From contig JAPXFQ010002919.1 of NCBI GenBank assembly GCA_028564705.1, forward strand, positions 248,001-312,000: a stretch of DNA of 64,000 bases, in the 5' to 3' direction. Origin of the DNA: Apricaphanius iberus (taxonomy: Eukaryota > Chordata > Actinopteri > Cyprinodontiformes > Aphaniidae). The notes under the pieces were generated by a model. The model searched no databases, was not told the DNA's origin, and worked only from the letters and a program-made list of their open reading frames with translations. A program made the position numbers and the translations under genes. Positions 25,135-36,975 of this stretch are shown here, piece after piece; position 1 is the first letter of the stretch; each line of letters opens with the position of its first letter.

Positions 25135-26046
25135 TAGGGGTGTCACAATTCTCGAAATACTCGATTTGATTTGATTTTCAATTTTAGGGTCATGATTCAA
25201 TTCCATTCACTATTTTATTTTTCTTTTCTTACAGTACAGAGCCCTATGCCATTTTTAGACTAGTCTAATCTATGATCATTTGTTTTATTAATTACATTTT
25301 GTACAGTAAATCTTATTTCAAAAGACAAATAAGTGACATAATTTCCATTATTCTTGTGTAATGTATCACATTAGGCATTAATGGTCATAATAATTTCAAA
25401 CAATAATAATAATAATTATTGATTTATTTTTTACTTTTTTATATTTTTATTCAGTATATCGTGAGCAAACCCAACACCTGCTAATTACTTAAAGTTTTTA
25501 GTTACTGCAGTGGGACAACTCTTAAATAAAGGAGACCGCTCTGGATGGCACAGAGGAACGAGCTAATGTGCAGCAAATGGTGGTCCTCTTGTTTACAACG
25601 GAAATATCGACTTAACTCACTGGGAACTAAACATTTCATTACTGGTGATTTGAGAGTAGAAGGAGCAGTTTCTGGTCTGGTCCCACTGCTTCTTTCTTCA
25701 TCTGTCCTAGCCATGGTTTAACTGTAGCTTAGCTAATAGCTACTAGCTTGAGTCAGCTAATTTGCTCTGTTCACAGGGGATGCTCTTATTGTTATATAGC
25801 AGTTAATATTACCAGATGTTGTTGTGAGTTGTATGAGAACTGGTGAGAGTTACTTATTAGGGTAAATGCAATGTGTAGTTCCTTGTAATGAGAAAATTGT
25901 GTAATTTCCTCATTATAAAATTTAATTATGTACATTATGTAAACATGGGAGGAGGTGATCGCAATCCTCTTTTGGATTTCGATCCACAAGGTCATGACAT
26001 AATTTTGATCGATTTCGATAACAAAGTCGAGATTGTGACACCCCTA
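25135..26046. mobile_element. non-autonomous hAT-like element with TIRs and 8-bp target duplication
   Basis: 912 bp. The left end TAGGGGTGTCACAATTCTCG and the right end CGAGATTGTGACACCCCTA are inverted repeats (first 15 bases identical). Flanks are ATTTTAAC (25127-25134) and GTTTTAAC (26047-26054), an 8-bp target duplication with one mismatch, diagnostic of hAT insertion. The interior has no transposase frame. Subterminal blocks rich in TCGATTTGATT-like motifs fit a known fish family. Confidence 0.75.
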
Positions 26047-26563
26047 GTTTTAACTAGGCCAGAGATGATAAACTGAAGCTGGACATTGTCCTTCAAGGTG
26101 TTTCAGTAGAGATGATAGTTTATAGTTATATCAATTATTGCAAGTCATCCAGGTCTCCCAGTACTTTAGAGTACTAACACGCTCTTGATTGTGCCTCTCC
26201 TTTGATGGTCCACCCATGTTGCAAGTCTCAAGCCCTAGAAATGGCCTTGTAGCCCTCTCCAGACTACAGCCTAGTTTCACCATCAGCAAGTTTACACCAC
26301 ATGCAAAGGTATTGACAGAGACGTTTTCTTTTTATATGGTTGGACTGGACGGTGTAGAGAAAACCCCAGGAAAATTCAGACTCATTCCTTCGGACCAGAG
26401 GGAATACAGAGGGAAGAAGGGAAATGGATCGTTGGCGGATATTTGAATTTTTCCTCCTTCAGCTCTGTAGGCTGACTGGGAGAGAGCAAATGCGTAGTCG
26501 CAGCTGCCTTATGTCAGCTTGGCTGCGTCATCCTTGGCCATCACTGACCAGCTGACCAATGGA

Positions 26564-26681
26564 AAGCTGTTGGGGTTTGAGCAAATGGCTGCCGAGCAAT
26601 GCGAAGCTGTTGGGGTCGACCAAATGGCTGCCGACCAGTGGGAAACTGTTGGAGTCAACAAAATGGCAGCCGACCTGTCGC
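26564..26681 (+). repeat. three-unit 39/40-bp minisatellite
   Basis: Units start at 26564 (40 bp), 26604 (39 bp) and 26643 (39 bp). Shared core: CTGTTGGRGT...CAAATGGCTGCCGA. The last two junctions keep frame, so the plus frame reads EQMAAEQCEAVGV, DQMAADQWETVGV, NKMAAD. I see no start, splice site or homology that makes this a gene. Confidence 0.7.
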
Positions 26682-29600
26682 AAGGGATGCTGGGAGACTC
26701 AGTCCATTCAATATATCGTGAGCAAACCCAACACCTGCTAATTACATAAACTTGAGAACACCTTTCTGGTGAAATGATCTTGGGTGGATGTCAGGCTGAC
26801 CAATCACAAACCTGTGCTCTCCTTTGTGTTTGGACGTGTAGTTAAAAAAATGGGCTCTACTCCATATGTCATTGGATGATACCGCTGCATGTCTCCGCAC
26901 CTCCACAGATTGAGTATATGTAAACTAGGCATTATATATCGTTGTTCGTTTCTCTTCTGTTCTTGATTTTTTTATATCAGAGAATGGTGTCTTGCTTTAG
27001 CCTACTTCATGTTGTTGAACAAGTTCTTCTCCAGTCATTCCCAAATTCTGTTTATCAGATAGTTATTAATTAATGACTTGACATTGAGGAAGAATACATT
27101 TTCATGCAGATCTAGGTTTGTTTTAACCTTTACCCTTATTAAATAACTGAATTTTATCTGGTCATTTTGTACGATATTAGAACTAGTTTGATAATCTAAA
27201 ATTATTTAAGAGTGTCAAAAAAGCAAAAAAAATTATAAGGGGATAAATATGTTTTCAGAGCACTGCATGCTTGAGTGACTACACATGCTGTTATTTTTTT
27301 AGCAGATCCTTGAATCTAAAATTGCCAAAAGGCTGTCACAGTATGATATATTTGTGTTTTAGCTTAAGCTAAATAAATGTCAGCAGTTTATCCAAAGCTT
27401 TTGTTTATCTTTTGTAGTTTTAGTCTATTTGATAAATGAGCATAGAAAATTTCAGACCACAAATAGCTTTTCTCTTACCCCATATTGGGCACTGCACAAT
27501 GCAATAAAGGCTAATATTAAAAGACATTAAGCCATGTCTCAACAGTAGCACTGTCATTACAAACTGCCAAAGAGGGAATAAATTACAAAGTCCATCGTGA
27601 CATTTTCTGCGACAGGTAGTCATTTTCTTCCCTTTTGTTTATGATGCTGGCTTTGATTTGAACCTTTTGTCACCTCCCACTCAACACCAGGCAGTGTTTA
27701 AGAGCTCAGGGACAATAACAGGGTAGGGTTCCAATGTCTGGTCATGCAGCACCTACCCTGTCGTCAAGTCTGACCTAGCTCACGCTGTGCATTAATCTCC
27801 ATCTGCATATTCTCAATCATTAATGTTCTTATAAACCTTTATTGTTCAGGCAATATGCTGAGAATGTTGGCCGACCCAGTTATAACGTATTCAAGTAGAA
27901 GGAATAATTATGACAACATGCATAGTTATTATCCCATTATTTACCAGTCCCATTTTAACATGGCCCAGCTGTAAACTTATGGTATAAACTCTGAGGACTT
28001 TAGATTGCTTAAAAGCCTTAAGTGAGCACCCTGGTACAAATGTATCTTAAAATAAATAAATATTTGAATGTAGAAACACAATCTCGAGCTGACATTAATT
28101 TTTTCGAAATTATCAAACTCCCCTTTGGCACCCAATAATTCCTGTAACATCAATCACAATTAAAGCATTTGTTTAACTTATGTGTTACTTTCTAAATTAA
28201 TCTAAGTGTATTTGAACTTGTAATTAGTTATTAATGTTTTCCTGTTTCCATGTCCATAGTATGAAGCTAAAGTGATATTACAAAAAAGGGGCATTTCTCT
28301 TTGCCACTCTTCAACATAGAAAACACAAGAAACTTCAGATACATCATGACATAAGTCCAAGGAACTAGCTGCTCAACTAAACGTTTCAATCTCTACAGTC
28401 AGTCCAAGATGTTTGTTAAGTAACTGGGTTCTGAAAAGCAAGGCTGGGTGAACACCCAAGTTCATTTTGTATCAATGTACAGTGAGGAATATGTTATTGA
28501 TGGTAAGAAATTTATTTAAAGCGCACTCACTGCGGGGAACTGCCATCTTGGGGTCACCAACTCTCCATTTAAAGAGAGTTATTTACATGCCAACTGATTG
28601 TTTAGAAGAAATACAGAACACTCTTTCCTAGATCTTATTTCCTACCATCACAAATGTAAATATGAATATTTTAGTGAATTCTAACTAAAATAGAGTTATT
28701 TAGTTAGATGACACCAATACTTTTTTCCCCTTTTTTTTTGCTTTACTAAGTTTAAATGAGATTTGTTGAAAGCTGGAAAGGGTTTTTTTATTTTTTATTT
28801 TATTTTACGCTATTGCAGCAGTAGGGCTTTATCGCAAATTTTTATCAACTACAGCTGCTAAAACTGTATGGCAGGTACTGTATGTGTTGTATTTTAAGCC
28901 ATCTTGCCTTTAAACTGATATTGTGCTGTGGTAAAAAGAACAAAACAATGAAACGCACTATTGAGGTTTCCAACGTTTTCAGGAATCAACCATCCGAAGT
29001 ACGTTTAAAAAAACACACGTGTTTATAAAATGAGTCTGTATGAAGCAGTGTATCCCCTTCATGAGCAATTTCCTCCTCTTCCTGTGATAAGATTCATTGA
29101 CTCAGTATGTCGTTTTGATTACTGCTCTGCATTTATCTGATCTAGTGAAAGCCAAATGGAACAGCATGTAAAACCTTTAAGTAAATTTTATAATTTGTTT
29201 AATAAAAAAACACTTTCTCTTTGTCCAACTATGTTTTTGCCATTGTGTAACCTGAAAAAAATACTAATGCCTTTATGTGATTTTCATAAAACCAATTAAA
29301 CATGTTTCCTTGGTTAGTTTGTGTGACTCTTCTCTGTAGGTATTTAACTCTGAAAAACATGAAATTAATCCCTCTGATTCAGTGTTGTAATTTTCCTTTT
29401 CTGAACCATTTGGGAATATTTGTCGTACACTTCATGCCTTTGTGTTTAGTCACCATAAGAAATTTGTTCACGGTAATGAGTTGGAAAATCTGTTTGAATA
29501 CATCTCTATCTGGGGTCTTTCATGTGTCTGAAGCTTTAGTTTACCTCATTTTGAAGCTAGCCATGAAGATTTTCTCTGTTTAAAAGATGTCCAGAAACCT

Positions 29601-30345
29601 GACTAGAAACAGTGTGATGACTGAATTAGAATTCAGGGCTCTAATAAAGTATTGATCCTGCTTCAATTCAAATTTTCTCCTTGACTGTCACATTTTCTGG
29701 TTTATTTTGTTAGAGAAAACACTTGGGAATTTGAAGGCATGCTGTTGCAACAACATACACTCCTCTGGTGTATGAGTCGATTTACTAGCAGACGATCCGG
29801 ACAGACAAGGGTGATCAAGTGGCCTTTTTAGCGGCTACTTTGAAAGTACATTAAATGTTACTGAGCATAGTAAAGAACACACTCGCTAAAGGATCCACTT
29901 TAACTAAATAGCCTCTCAGTCACAATGTCCTTACAAAAAGCAAACCTAACAATTTCAGCAGTTACAGTTTGAGCAGTACTTATCCGCTCTGGTAGGCTTT
30001 ATAAAACAACGCCATTTTACTTCAAGCATTCTGCTGAACTGAAATATTTAAAATAACATAGACAGAGATATCTGAATTAGTGGATGGATCAATGGTTGGT
30101 CCAACAGTGATGTCTGTAGAATAGAATAGAATAGAATAAAAATTGCCATTTTGTATCAATTTACATTGAGGAAGATTGGTGTGGAGGGTAAGAAAAGTAT
30201 TTAAACAGGCACCAGACAGTGCAGGTACATAGGAATTCCTTGTGTATTTTCTCAGATTCATGCAAGTTAAAAAAAAGAACATGAAATAAGATACAACAAA
30301 GAAATCACAAATGTGCATTATCAAATACAATGTCTCAAAGGAGAC

Positions 30346-32200
30346 TTAAGTTAAATAAGAAATCATTCATGGAAGAGTTGGAAAAGAATAGGAAAAATTA
30401 AGAAAATAGAATCAACGGATACTGTTTGCCTGAGGGAAATTGGTCAGGATCCAGACTTCATACCAAATCGTAAGGATGAGACCTTCAGGATATGGGGAAC
30501 TAAAGGACTCACAAGATTTCATAAATTGTTCAAAGATCATACAGTTGATACATTTGAAAATTTAGCTAAAGAGTATATTCTCCCAAGTAGCCATTTTTAT
30601 AGATACCTCCAAGTAAGGAGTTATATAATAACAAACATACAGTCTTTTCAAGACATTAACCCTGTGGTGGAGCATATCCAGAAAGTCTATGAAAATCCAA
30701 GCTTCAAAAATGTAACGGGACAAATTTATAATATTTTAAATAACAACAATCAAATTTATCAATTATTAAACTCTAGGGAGAAAGATATTAGAACAACAGT
30801 GTCTGAAGAAGGGTGAAGTCTGGCATGCAAAAATGTGTTTTATTATGTTAAGTCCCCCTACTGGCAGGAATATACTTGGAAAATACTGGTTAGGTTTTTT
30901 AGGACACCATTGATTATTAATAAATACACAAACCAAATACAATATTTTTGGAGAGAGTGTGGGGAAAGTAATGTTGATTTAGCCCACGTCCTCTACACAT
31001 GTCCAAAAATTTTGCCATATTGGGTTCATGTGTTGGAATTGATGGAGCAAATCTGTGGTCAAAACACTAACTTTCAAGAGCTACACTCCATGCTCGGCAT
31101 ACAGCCAAAAAGTTTAAAAAAAGAAAACTACTATATCTTCTGAGTGTTGAGACTGACTGATATTAAACAAATAACTCAAAATTGGAAAAAAAAACGGGGC
31201 TGCACGGTGGCGCAGTGGTTAGCGCTGTTGCCTTGCAGCAAGAAGGTCGTGGGTTCGTATCCCGGCCCAGGGTCTTTCTGCATGGAGTTTGCATGTTCTC
31301 CCCGTGTATGCGTGGGTTCTCTCCGGGTACTCCGGCTTCCTCCCACAGTCCAAAAACATGCATGATAGGTGAATTGATCACTCTAAAATTGTCCCTAGGA
31401 ATGAATGTGAGTGTGAATGGTTGTCTGTCTCTCTGTGTTGGCCCTGCAACAGACTGGCGTCCTGTTCAGAGTGTACCCTGCCTAACGCCTGATAATTGCT
31501 GGGATAGGCTCCAGCTGCCCCATGACCCTGAATTGGATAAGCGGTTAAGAAGATGGATGGATGGAAAAAAAACGGAACGACCTAATCTAGATAAATGGAT
31601 TAAAGCTGTAGAAAATGTATACGAAAACAAAAAAATAACGCAAAAGATAAGAGGTAAAATGAACTTGGTCTGCATGTGTTTACCAAAGGGCTTAAAAGGA
31701 AGAAGGAGAGAGGAGAAAAAAAGGAAGAAAAAAGGGGAAAAAGAGGAAAGGAACCAAAAAAAGGGGGGGGGGGGAAGATGTTAAAGTATGTTATGTGTAT
31801 GCTTGCACATAGACTAACAGATGTATAATTTTATATAGATAAGTTATGAAACAAGGTAAGGTTACATCCCATATATACACAGAGCTGCATTATATTCGGA
31901 GAAATGGGGAAGCAACATAAGAAAAGGGAGAAGGGAAGAAGAAAGGAAAAGAAAAGAAAACATGAGATGTGTATGTATGTAAGTATGTATGTATTTTTTT
32001 TTTGTATGTATATATAGGTATATATGTGTGTATCTTTTTTTAAATCATTTTCTTTTTCTTATCTCACTGGGTGGAAAGGAAGGGAGAAGAAAAAAAAGAG
32101 AAAATATTGTGTCAATTTTGACTTTTCACAATTGTGTAATGAGATCTAAAATACTATGACACAATAAAAAAATAGAAAAAAGTTAAATAATAAAAACACT
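30346..32200 (+). mobile_element. 5'-truncated L1-like retrotransposon (ORF2 C-terminus and 3' UTR), split by a SINE
   Basis: The plus frames 30430-30816 and 30835-31143 read like the C-terminal region of a fish L1-type ORF2: RFHKLFKDHTVDTFENLAKE, LPSSHFYRYLQVRSYI, a C..H....C segment (CGESNVDLAHVLYTCP), and after the SINE ERPNLDKWIKAVENVYENKK. A stop at 30814 and a frame break near 31140 disable it. A purine-rich 3' UTR and an A-rich end at about 32160-32200 follow. No reverse transcriptase or endonuclease domain remains. Confidence 0.7.
31198..31562 (+). mobile_element. SINE-like element inserted in the L1 relic, with target duplication
   Basis: Best-preserved copy of the family in the window. 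A box TGGCGCAGTGG (31208-31218), B box GGTTCGTATCC (31252-31262), a long unique body, tail GATGGATGGATGG. Flanked by GGAAAAAAAAACGG (31184-31197) and GGAAAAAAAACGG (31563-31575), a target duplication differing by one A. Removing it restores the L1 reading ...WKK..ERPNLDKW. The 200-residue frame through this site is a SINE/L1 chimera, not a gene. Confidence 0.8.
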
Positions 32201-33479
32201 CAAGTTAAATTAGAAAACTCAATACAGTACAAAAATGCAATAATAAAAATGCAATATCAAAAACTGTTTAATTGCACAACTTTTGCTTTTTTATACATTG
32301 CACATTGTGAGCTTTGGTGGTATTGCAGATTTTGTTTATGTATTGGGGGGGTGGGGGGGTATTTCCAGGTATTTCCATCCCTCCTTAATGTATCAGGTCC
32401 AATTCCTTTATTGGGGCAAATCACTCCTTTCTCAGAGTAAAATTATCACCGGTCACCTTAATACAGAAAGAAAATGTCCCTTTTTCAGTTTTGTATCTTC
32501 ATATTTGACAAAACTAAAAACAGATCCAGATGGTTGAAAACACATTCATCATGATACTTTATAATAATAAAAAGAACATTTATAATAAACTAGTTTCCCA
32601 GATGTCATATATGAATAATGAATGTAAATTCCTGTCATCAAATACATTAATCTTCATGACAGATTTAATTGAAATGCAAAAAATATGAAAAGGATATTTA
32701 TAGAGACATTCTTGCAAGATGTTTGTATAACCGAGTTAATTGTGTATGACATCTTCATGGGAAGAGAAGTATCTCGTCACCACATGAATTTTTCTGTTTT
32801 CTTCAGAATGGTTGGTCAGAAATGTTGTGCACATGTGACACAGATCAGCTTCCACCACACTGAGCCATAAGCTGGCTGATGTTATGATGAGCGCTGTCTC
32901 TGTGACTATGTTGCTATAAATGGATGTCAGGCTTTGTCTAGCCTTATGAAACCGATCTCTGTTCTACTATTGGATGGAGAAAAGTGGGAAGCTGAGAGAT
33001 TTCTTTGTATCAGGGTCTTCAGGCTTTTCATTTAGAATTAGGCACAGTGTAAGCAAGGTTTGGGCTGGTGATTTAGAAGTTGGCCTGTGGGAAATAACTG
33101 TACTCTGTGCTTGCTAACTCTCCAGTAGCCGCCCATGACTGTGTTTCCCAGCGACAGCTTTGCAGTCGGTTTGGATGCATCAGTCTGCTGCTCTGTGGTG
33201 TCTCACGGTTGGCCCTGAATCTGACCTTCTTCTGCCAATCAGGGAGTATTGTGATGACTAGCAGAATGCAGCCTTCGCATTCTTCCCTTATCTCATATCC
33301 GCATGTGTAAAAACAAGCAAAGAATTCAGCAGTCAGTTTGTAAGTCATATTTGTGAAAGTTCATGTATGTCATATTAGGCAGCAAGCTTTCCCTTTTTGC
33401 TAATGCTAAAATGTTAGCTTTTATCAAATCAAATTAAAGTGTGTGCACACATGGGGGGGTATAGTTGTGGTGATGTTTT

Positions 33480-33580
33480 TATTTTGGGTTTTGTGAGGGG
33501 GGCATTTTAATCTATAAAGCACTTTGAGTAGCTGGGTAGTTTGAAAGGCGCTTTATAAAAAACGTTTGATTTGAATTGAG
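33480..33580 (+). mobile_element. LINE 3' tail
   Basis: CTATAAAGCACTTTGAGTAG, then AAAGGCGCTTTATAAAAAAC and GTTTGATTTGAATTGA, the end typical of a fish non-LTR element. The body upstream is not recognisable. Confidence 0.45.
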
Positions 33581-33592
33581 CATGCTTTACCT

Positions 33593-33611
33593 TTATTATT
33601 ATTATTATTAT

Positions 33612-33649
<38 letters not shown>
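33593..33649. repeat. (TTA)n(TAG)n compound microsatellite
   Basis: About 7 TTA units followed by about 12 TAG units; placed directly after a LINE tail, a frequent seeding position for microsatellites. Confidence 0.95.
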
Positions 33650-34748
33650 TTTTCTGTTGTTAGATATTTACATTGCCATGTTATATTTCTCAGCACTATG
33701 TAACACCTTTTTAGCTATGCCAGCATGTATTTGTGTGTCTATGCCTCCAACCCACATTTTCCTCCTGACACTATTTATATACAACAGCTGTAGTCTCCTC
33801 TATGTGAGAAAATAATTTTGTATTATCTGTTTTAGTAAACAGCTGCAACTGGTAGAAACCTTATTGCAAGACATGTTGATTCTGTTTTGCTTTGAATTTT
33901 TATCTTTGAGCAGGTATTTACTTCTAACAAATAATTTGCTTTGTAATGTGATTTCAAAAAAGGTGATTTTGCTATGCATTTCTAAGAAGTACAGGTTAAA
34001 AATATATTTGAAGGTACTAAAGTCAATTGTACTACTCTGTAATAAAACATGCCACTGTATAATCTTAAGAGCATTTAAATATATTAAAAATAGCTCAGCA
34101 CAATCAGCATATTGCTTTGTTCTGTGTTGGTACTGTAATGATTTGAAAGTTTCCCAGGAGGTTGAGTTCAGTCATAGCGCTGGTATTTTGGATCATTATT
34201 AGTAAGGTTCTTAGTCTTTGAGCACTGGAAATAAAGGAGATGGGCCTTTGCGGTAAAGCAACCAGAGTAGAGACTGTAAACACTGCTGTGGGAAACACAG
34301 GCTCACGTCTGGAAGCTCTTCTCTTTTCTTCTGGGTCAGCAACATGTGTATGCACTCAAATCTTTGTCCATCACCCCTGGGGTCAGTGGGTTGACGTCAT
34401 GCCCCTCACTGTGAGACCGTGTCATCAGAAGTTCATCACAGGCTTTGTTTTGGCTTGTCAAACACTGATACTGGAAGTGAATCTCTGCACTGAAAAGATT
34501 AGAAGATTTGCCAGGGAAAACAAGCATTTACTCTTAGTTATTGAGTTGTATGTTTATTTTAGATTTGTGGTCTTTTACCAGTTGTTTAATCTTAACCTGT
34601 GTGCCACCTTTCTAGAGGACCCCCCCCCCCCATGTTTTTCTAAGAACCCCCCTACATTAGGGAAACATAATTATTTTGTGTCCTACAGATATATGCCCCT
34701 CATAGATTTGTACTTTTTTTCACATTTTGCCGCCTTTAAATGTTTTAA

Positions 34749-34790
34749 CTCCATCCATCCATTTTCTGAACCGCTTAGTCCTCAAGGGGT
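34749..34790 (-). mobile_element. antisense tail fragment of the SINE-like family
   Basis: CCATCCATCCATTTTCTGAACCGCTTAGTCC is the complement of the ...AAGCGGTT...ATGGATGGATGG end of the family at 16.7 and 31.2 kb. Confidence 0.6.
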
Positions 34791-34991
34791 TGTTTTAGCT
34801 CATTTAACAAAATGTTACATCAGAGATAATCCGACTAAATACAAACAGCAGTTTGCGAGTGATGATTTAATGTATATCGAGATAAAAGCCGTACAAACCA
34901 GTATGATCAGAGAAGAAATAGCAAGATTCCCTAAACCATGCAAATATAGTAGTGCCACCTATTACAATCAAGTAATTGCAATGGTTTAAAC

Positions 34992-36975
34992 TATTCTTTT
35001 ACATTGCTCTTGAAGAGTTCTGTTCCACTCATCTCTGAAGAATTGTTTTAATTTACTGACATTGAATAGTTTTATAATATGAACAACCTAGTAGCTCATG
35101 CAACACCTTGATGAAACTGCTCTATTAAATCCCCTACAGTTTGGTTTCAGGAGAAATTATTCAACTGCTACTTCCTTCAAGAAATTAAATCCAGTTTGGA
35201 CCAGGAGGGTGTAGTAGGTGCTGTCTTCCTTGATTTACGGAAGGCGGTTAACACGATAAACCATTTTATTCTTCTCAGAAAATTAGAAGAATATGGATTG
35301 TCTCACCATACAATACATAGGCTTGCATCTTACCTGGGTAGCAGACAGCAGGGTGTGAGAGCAAACAACAGCTTCTCCTCCAAAATGTGAGGGCTGCAGG
35401 GTTCAAGCCTTGGGCCAATGCTTTTTAGTATATGCATTAATGACCTTCCATCTGTATGCACTGTAAAGGTCATCATGTATGCTGATGACACTGTTTATTC
35501 ACTCATGGAAAAAATGTAGCTGAATGAAAAAAAAATTAAAACAGTTCATGAGTTTACCTATTTTGGGGTAACGTTGGACTCCATCTTAACTTTGAAGAAA
35601 CATTAAAAAAAAAGATGTGTCAATCCCTAAATTTACACTCTCTACTTACAAACACATACGAGGGTCACTGACCACTGAGGCGTCGTATGTGTTCTTAAAT
35701 TTATCTTATTGGAATGTTTGTATAATTGTATTGAAATTGTAATGCCTTTTGTTGTAAAGTGCCTTGAGATGAAATTTGTTGTGAATTGCCTTATATACAT
35801 AAAAGTGAATTGAAATTAAATGTTTCTGTGTCGTTTTCTGTACTGCGTGACAAGCTGATCGCAGGTAAGGATGACAGTCCTGAATCTTGTTTGGTCATTA
35901 TACAAACATGCAATTAAAATCCATGATTAAAAACCACAGCTCTACCACCCCTGTCTTACTCTTGCGAAGGATGACTTTTTAAACTTTGATAATGTAATTA
36001 TATATACTGACCTTGGCTTACTTTTCAAAATTCTTTATAGTGCTGCTTCTTCTTTAAGAAATTTTGTCTCATTGATCTCAGATAAAACCACTCGTGTTCA
36101 CACACTTTTCTTGTAGAGGACATTCCACAATGCAAAACGGAACTCGCTCAAACATCATTCTCACATATAGCCACAAAACTGTGGAATACTTTGCCAACAG
36201 AGGTTCTGGTATATACAGGATTTCTTATGTTCACACGAATGACGAAATTGCTTTTATCAAAACAATATTGTACACATGAGAAGTGAATGAAATCATAAAT
36301 ATTAGGCTAGATTTGTATGTAGATGTGTAATGTATGTGGTAAGTGGGTGTGTGTATGGAGGGTTGGCTCTTGGTTTTCCTGGGGGATCTCCGGGTTTCCA
36401 CTCTTGGCACACTGGCTCGGTCGATACCAGTTAAGTTGATGCCATCTAAAGTGAATTGTCTGGACTTTTACTGGGCAACTGCTTTTATTTAAATATTTAA
36501 TATTTATTTCAACTTATTTTATACTTACTTAAATATTAAAACATTGGAGTCATTCATTGCTGGTGTGCTTTGGATCAGTGTTGCTTTGGGTATTCCAAAT
36601 GTGATTGAAATGTCCTATTTCCAAATAACTTAAGCAGGTTATACATGATCTGAATCATCTCACAGGATTACATAAGACCAAGCATTTTGACTGTCAGCGT
36701 TGTTGTTTTTTCAAACTTAAATCTTATTGGTTTTATGTTGTCTGTACTTTTATAGACATAAGTCCTTAAGCTTCTCTTGTGTCTCGTCAGTGTACTGCAC
36801 ATAATATTTTCCCAAAAGTCGTTGGGATCATAAAGATTTTTTTTTCTTAAGAAAATGTGAAACAGGTCTTATGTGTTCTTTATTGTTTCTTTCTTGTTGC
36901 CAAATCATCAACTCTCACACTGAGGCAACTGATGCATACAGAGCTTTAGAGGTTTTCTGGGTTATTTTTTTGTTT
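34992..36975 (-). mobile_element. Tc1-like transposon relic (two pieces) interrupted by a LINE
   Basis: Piece one, 34992-35095: TGTTCCACTCATCTCTGAAG and AATTGTTTTAATTTACTGACATTGAA. Piece two, 36546-36975: TTGCTGGTGTGCTTTGGATCA, TCTCGTCAGTGTACTGCACA, ATTTTCCCAAAAGTCGTTGGG, CAGAGCTTTAGAGGTTTTCTGGG. In order they match the antisense strand of a common fish Tc1-like transposase gene, with the gap falling inside the element. All frames are broken; no active transposase. Confidence 0.6.
35105..36545 (+). mobile_element. LINE relic with reverse transcriptase fragment
   Basis: Plus-strand pieces read FGFRRNYSTAT, GAVFLDLRKAVNTINH, LGPMLFSICINDLPS and VIMYADDTVYS; the catalytic YADD is at 35478-35489. 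Further on is YFGVTLDS, a tail-like CTTGAGATGAAATTTGTTGTGAATTG block at 35760-35825, then another C-terminal-looking piece (SSLRNFVSLISDKTTRVHT, 36040-36120). Order and gaps suggest internal deletion or two LINE fragments. Frames are disrupted by stops; Rex1/L2-like clade not resolved. Confidence 0.65.

Noticed and set aside
31182..31784. 200-codon frame on the plus strand
   Set aside because: It is a chance fusion of a SINE body, L1 C-terminal codons and a purine-rich L1 3' UTR.
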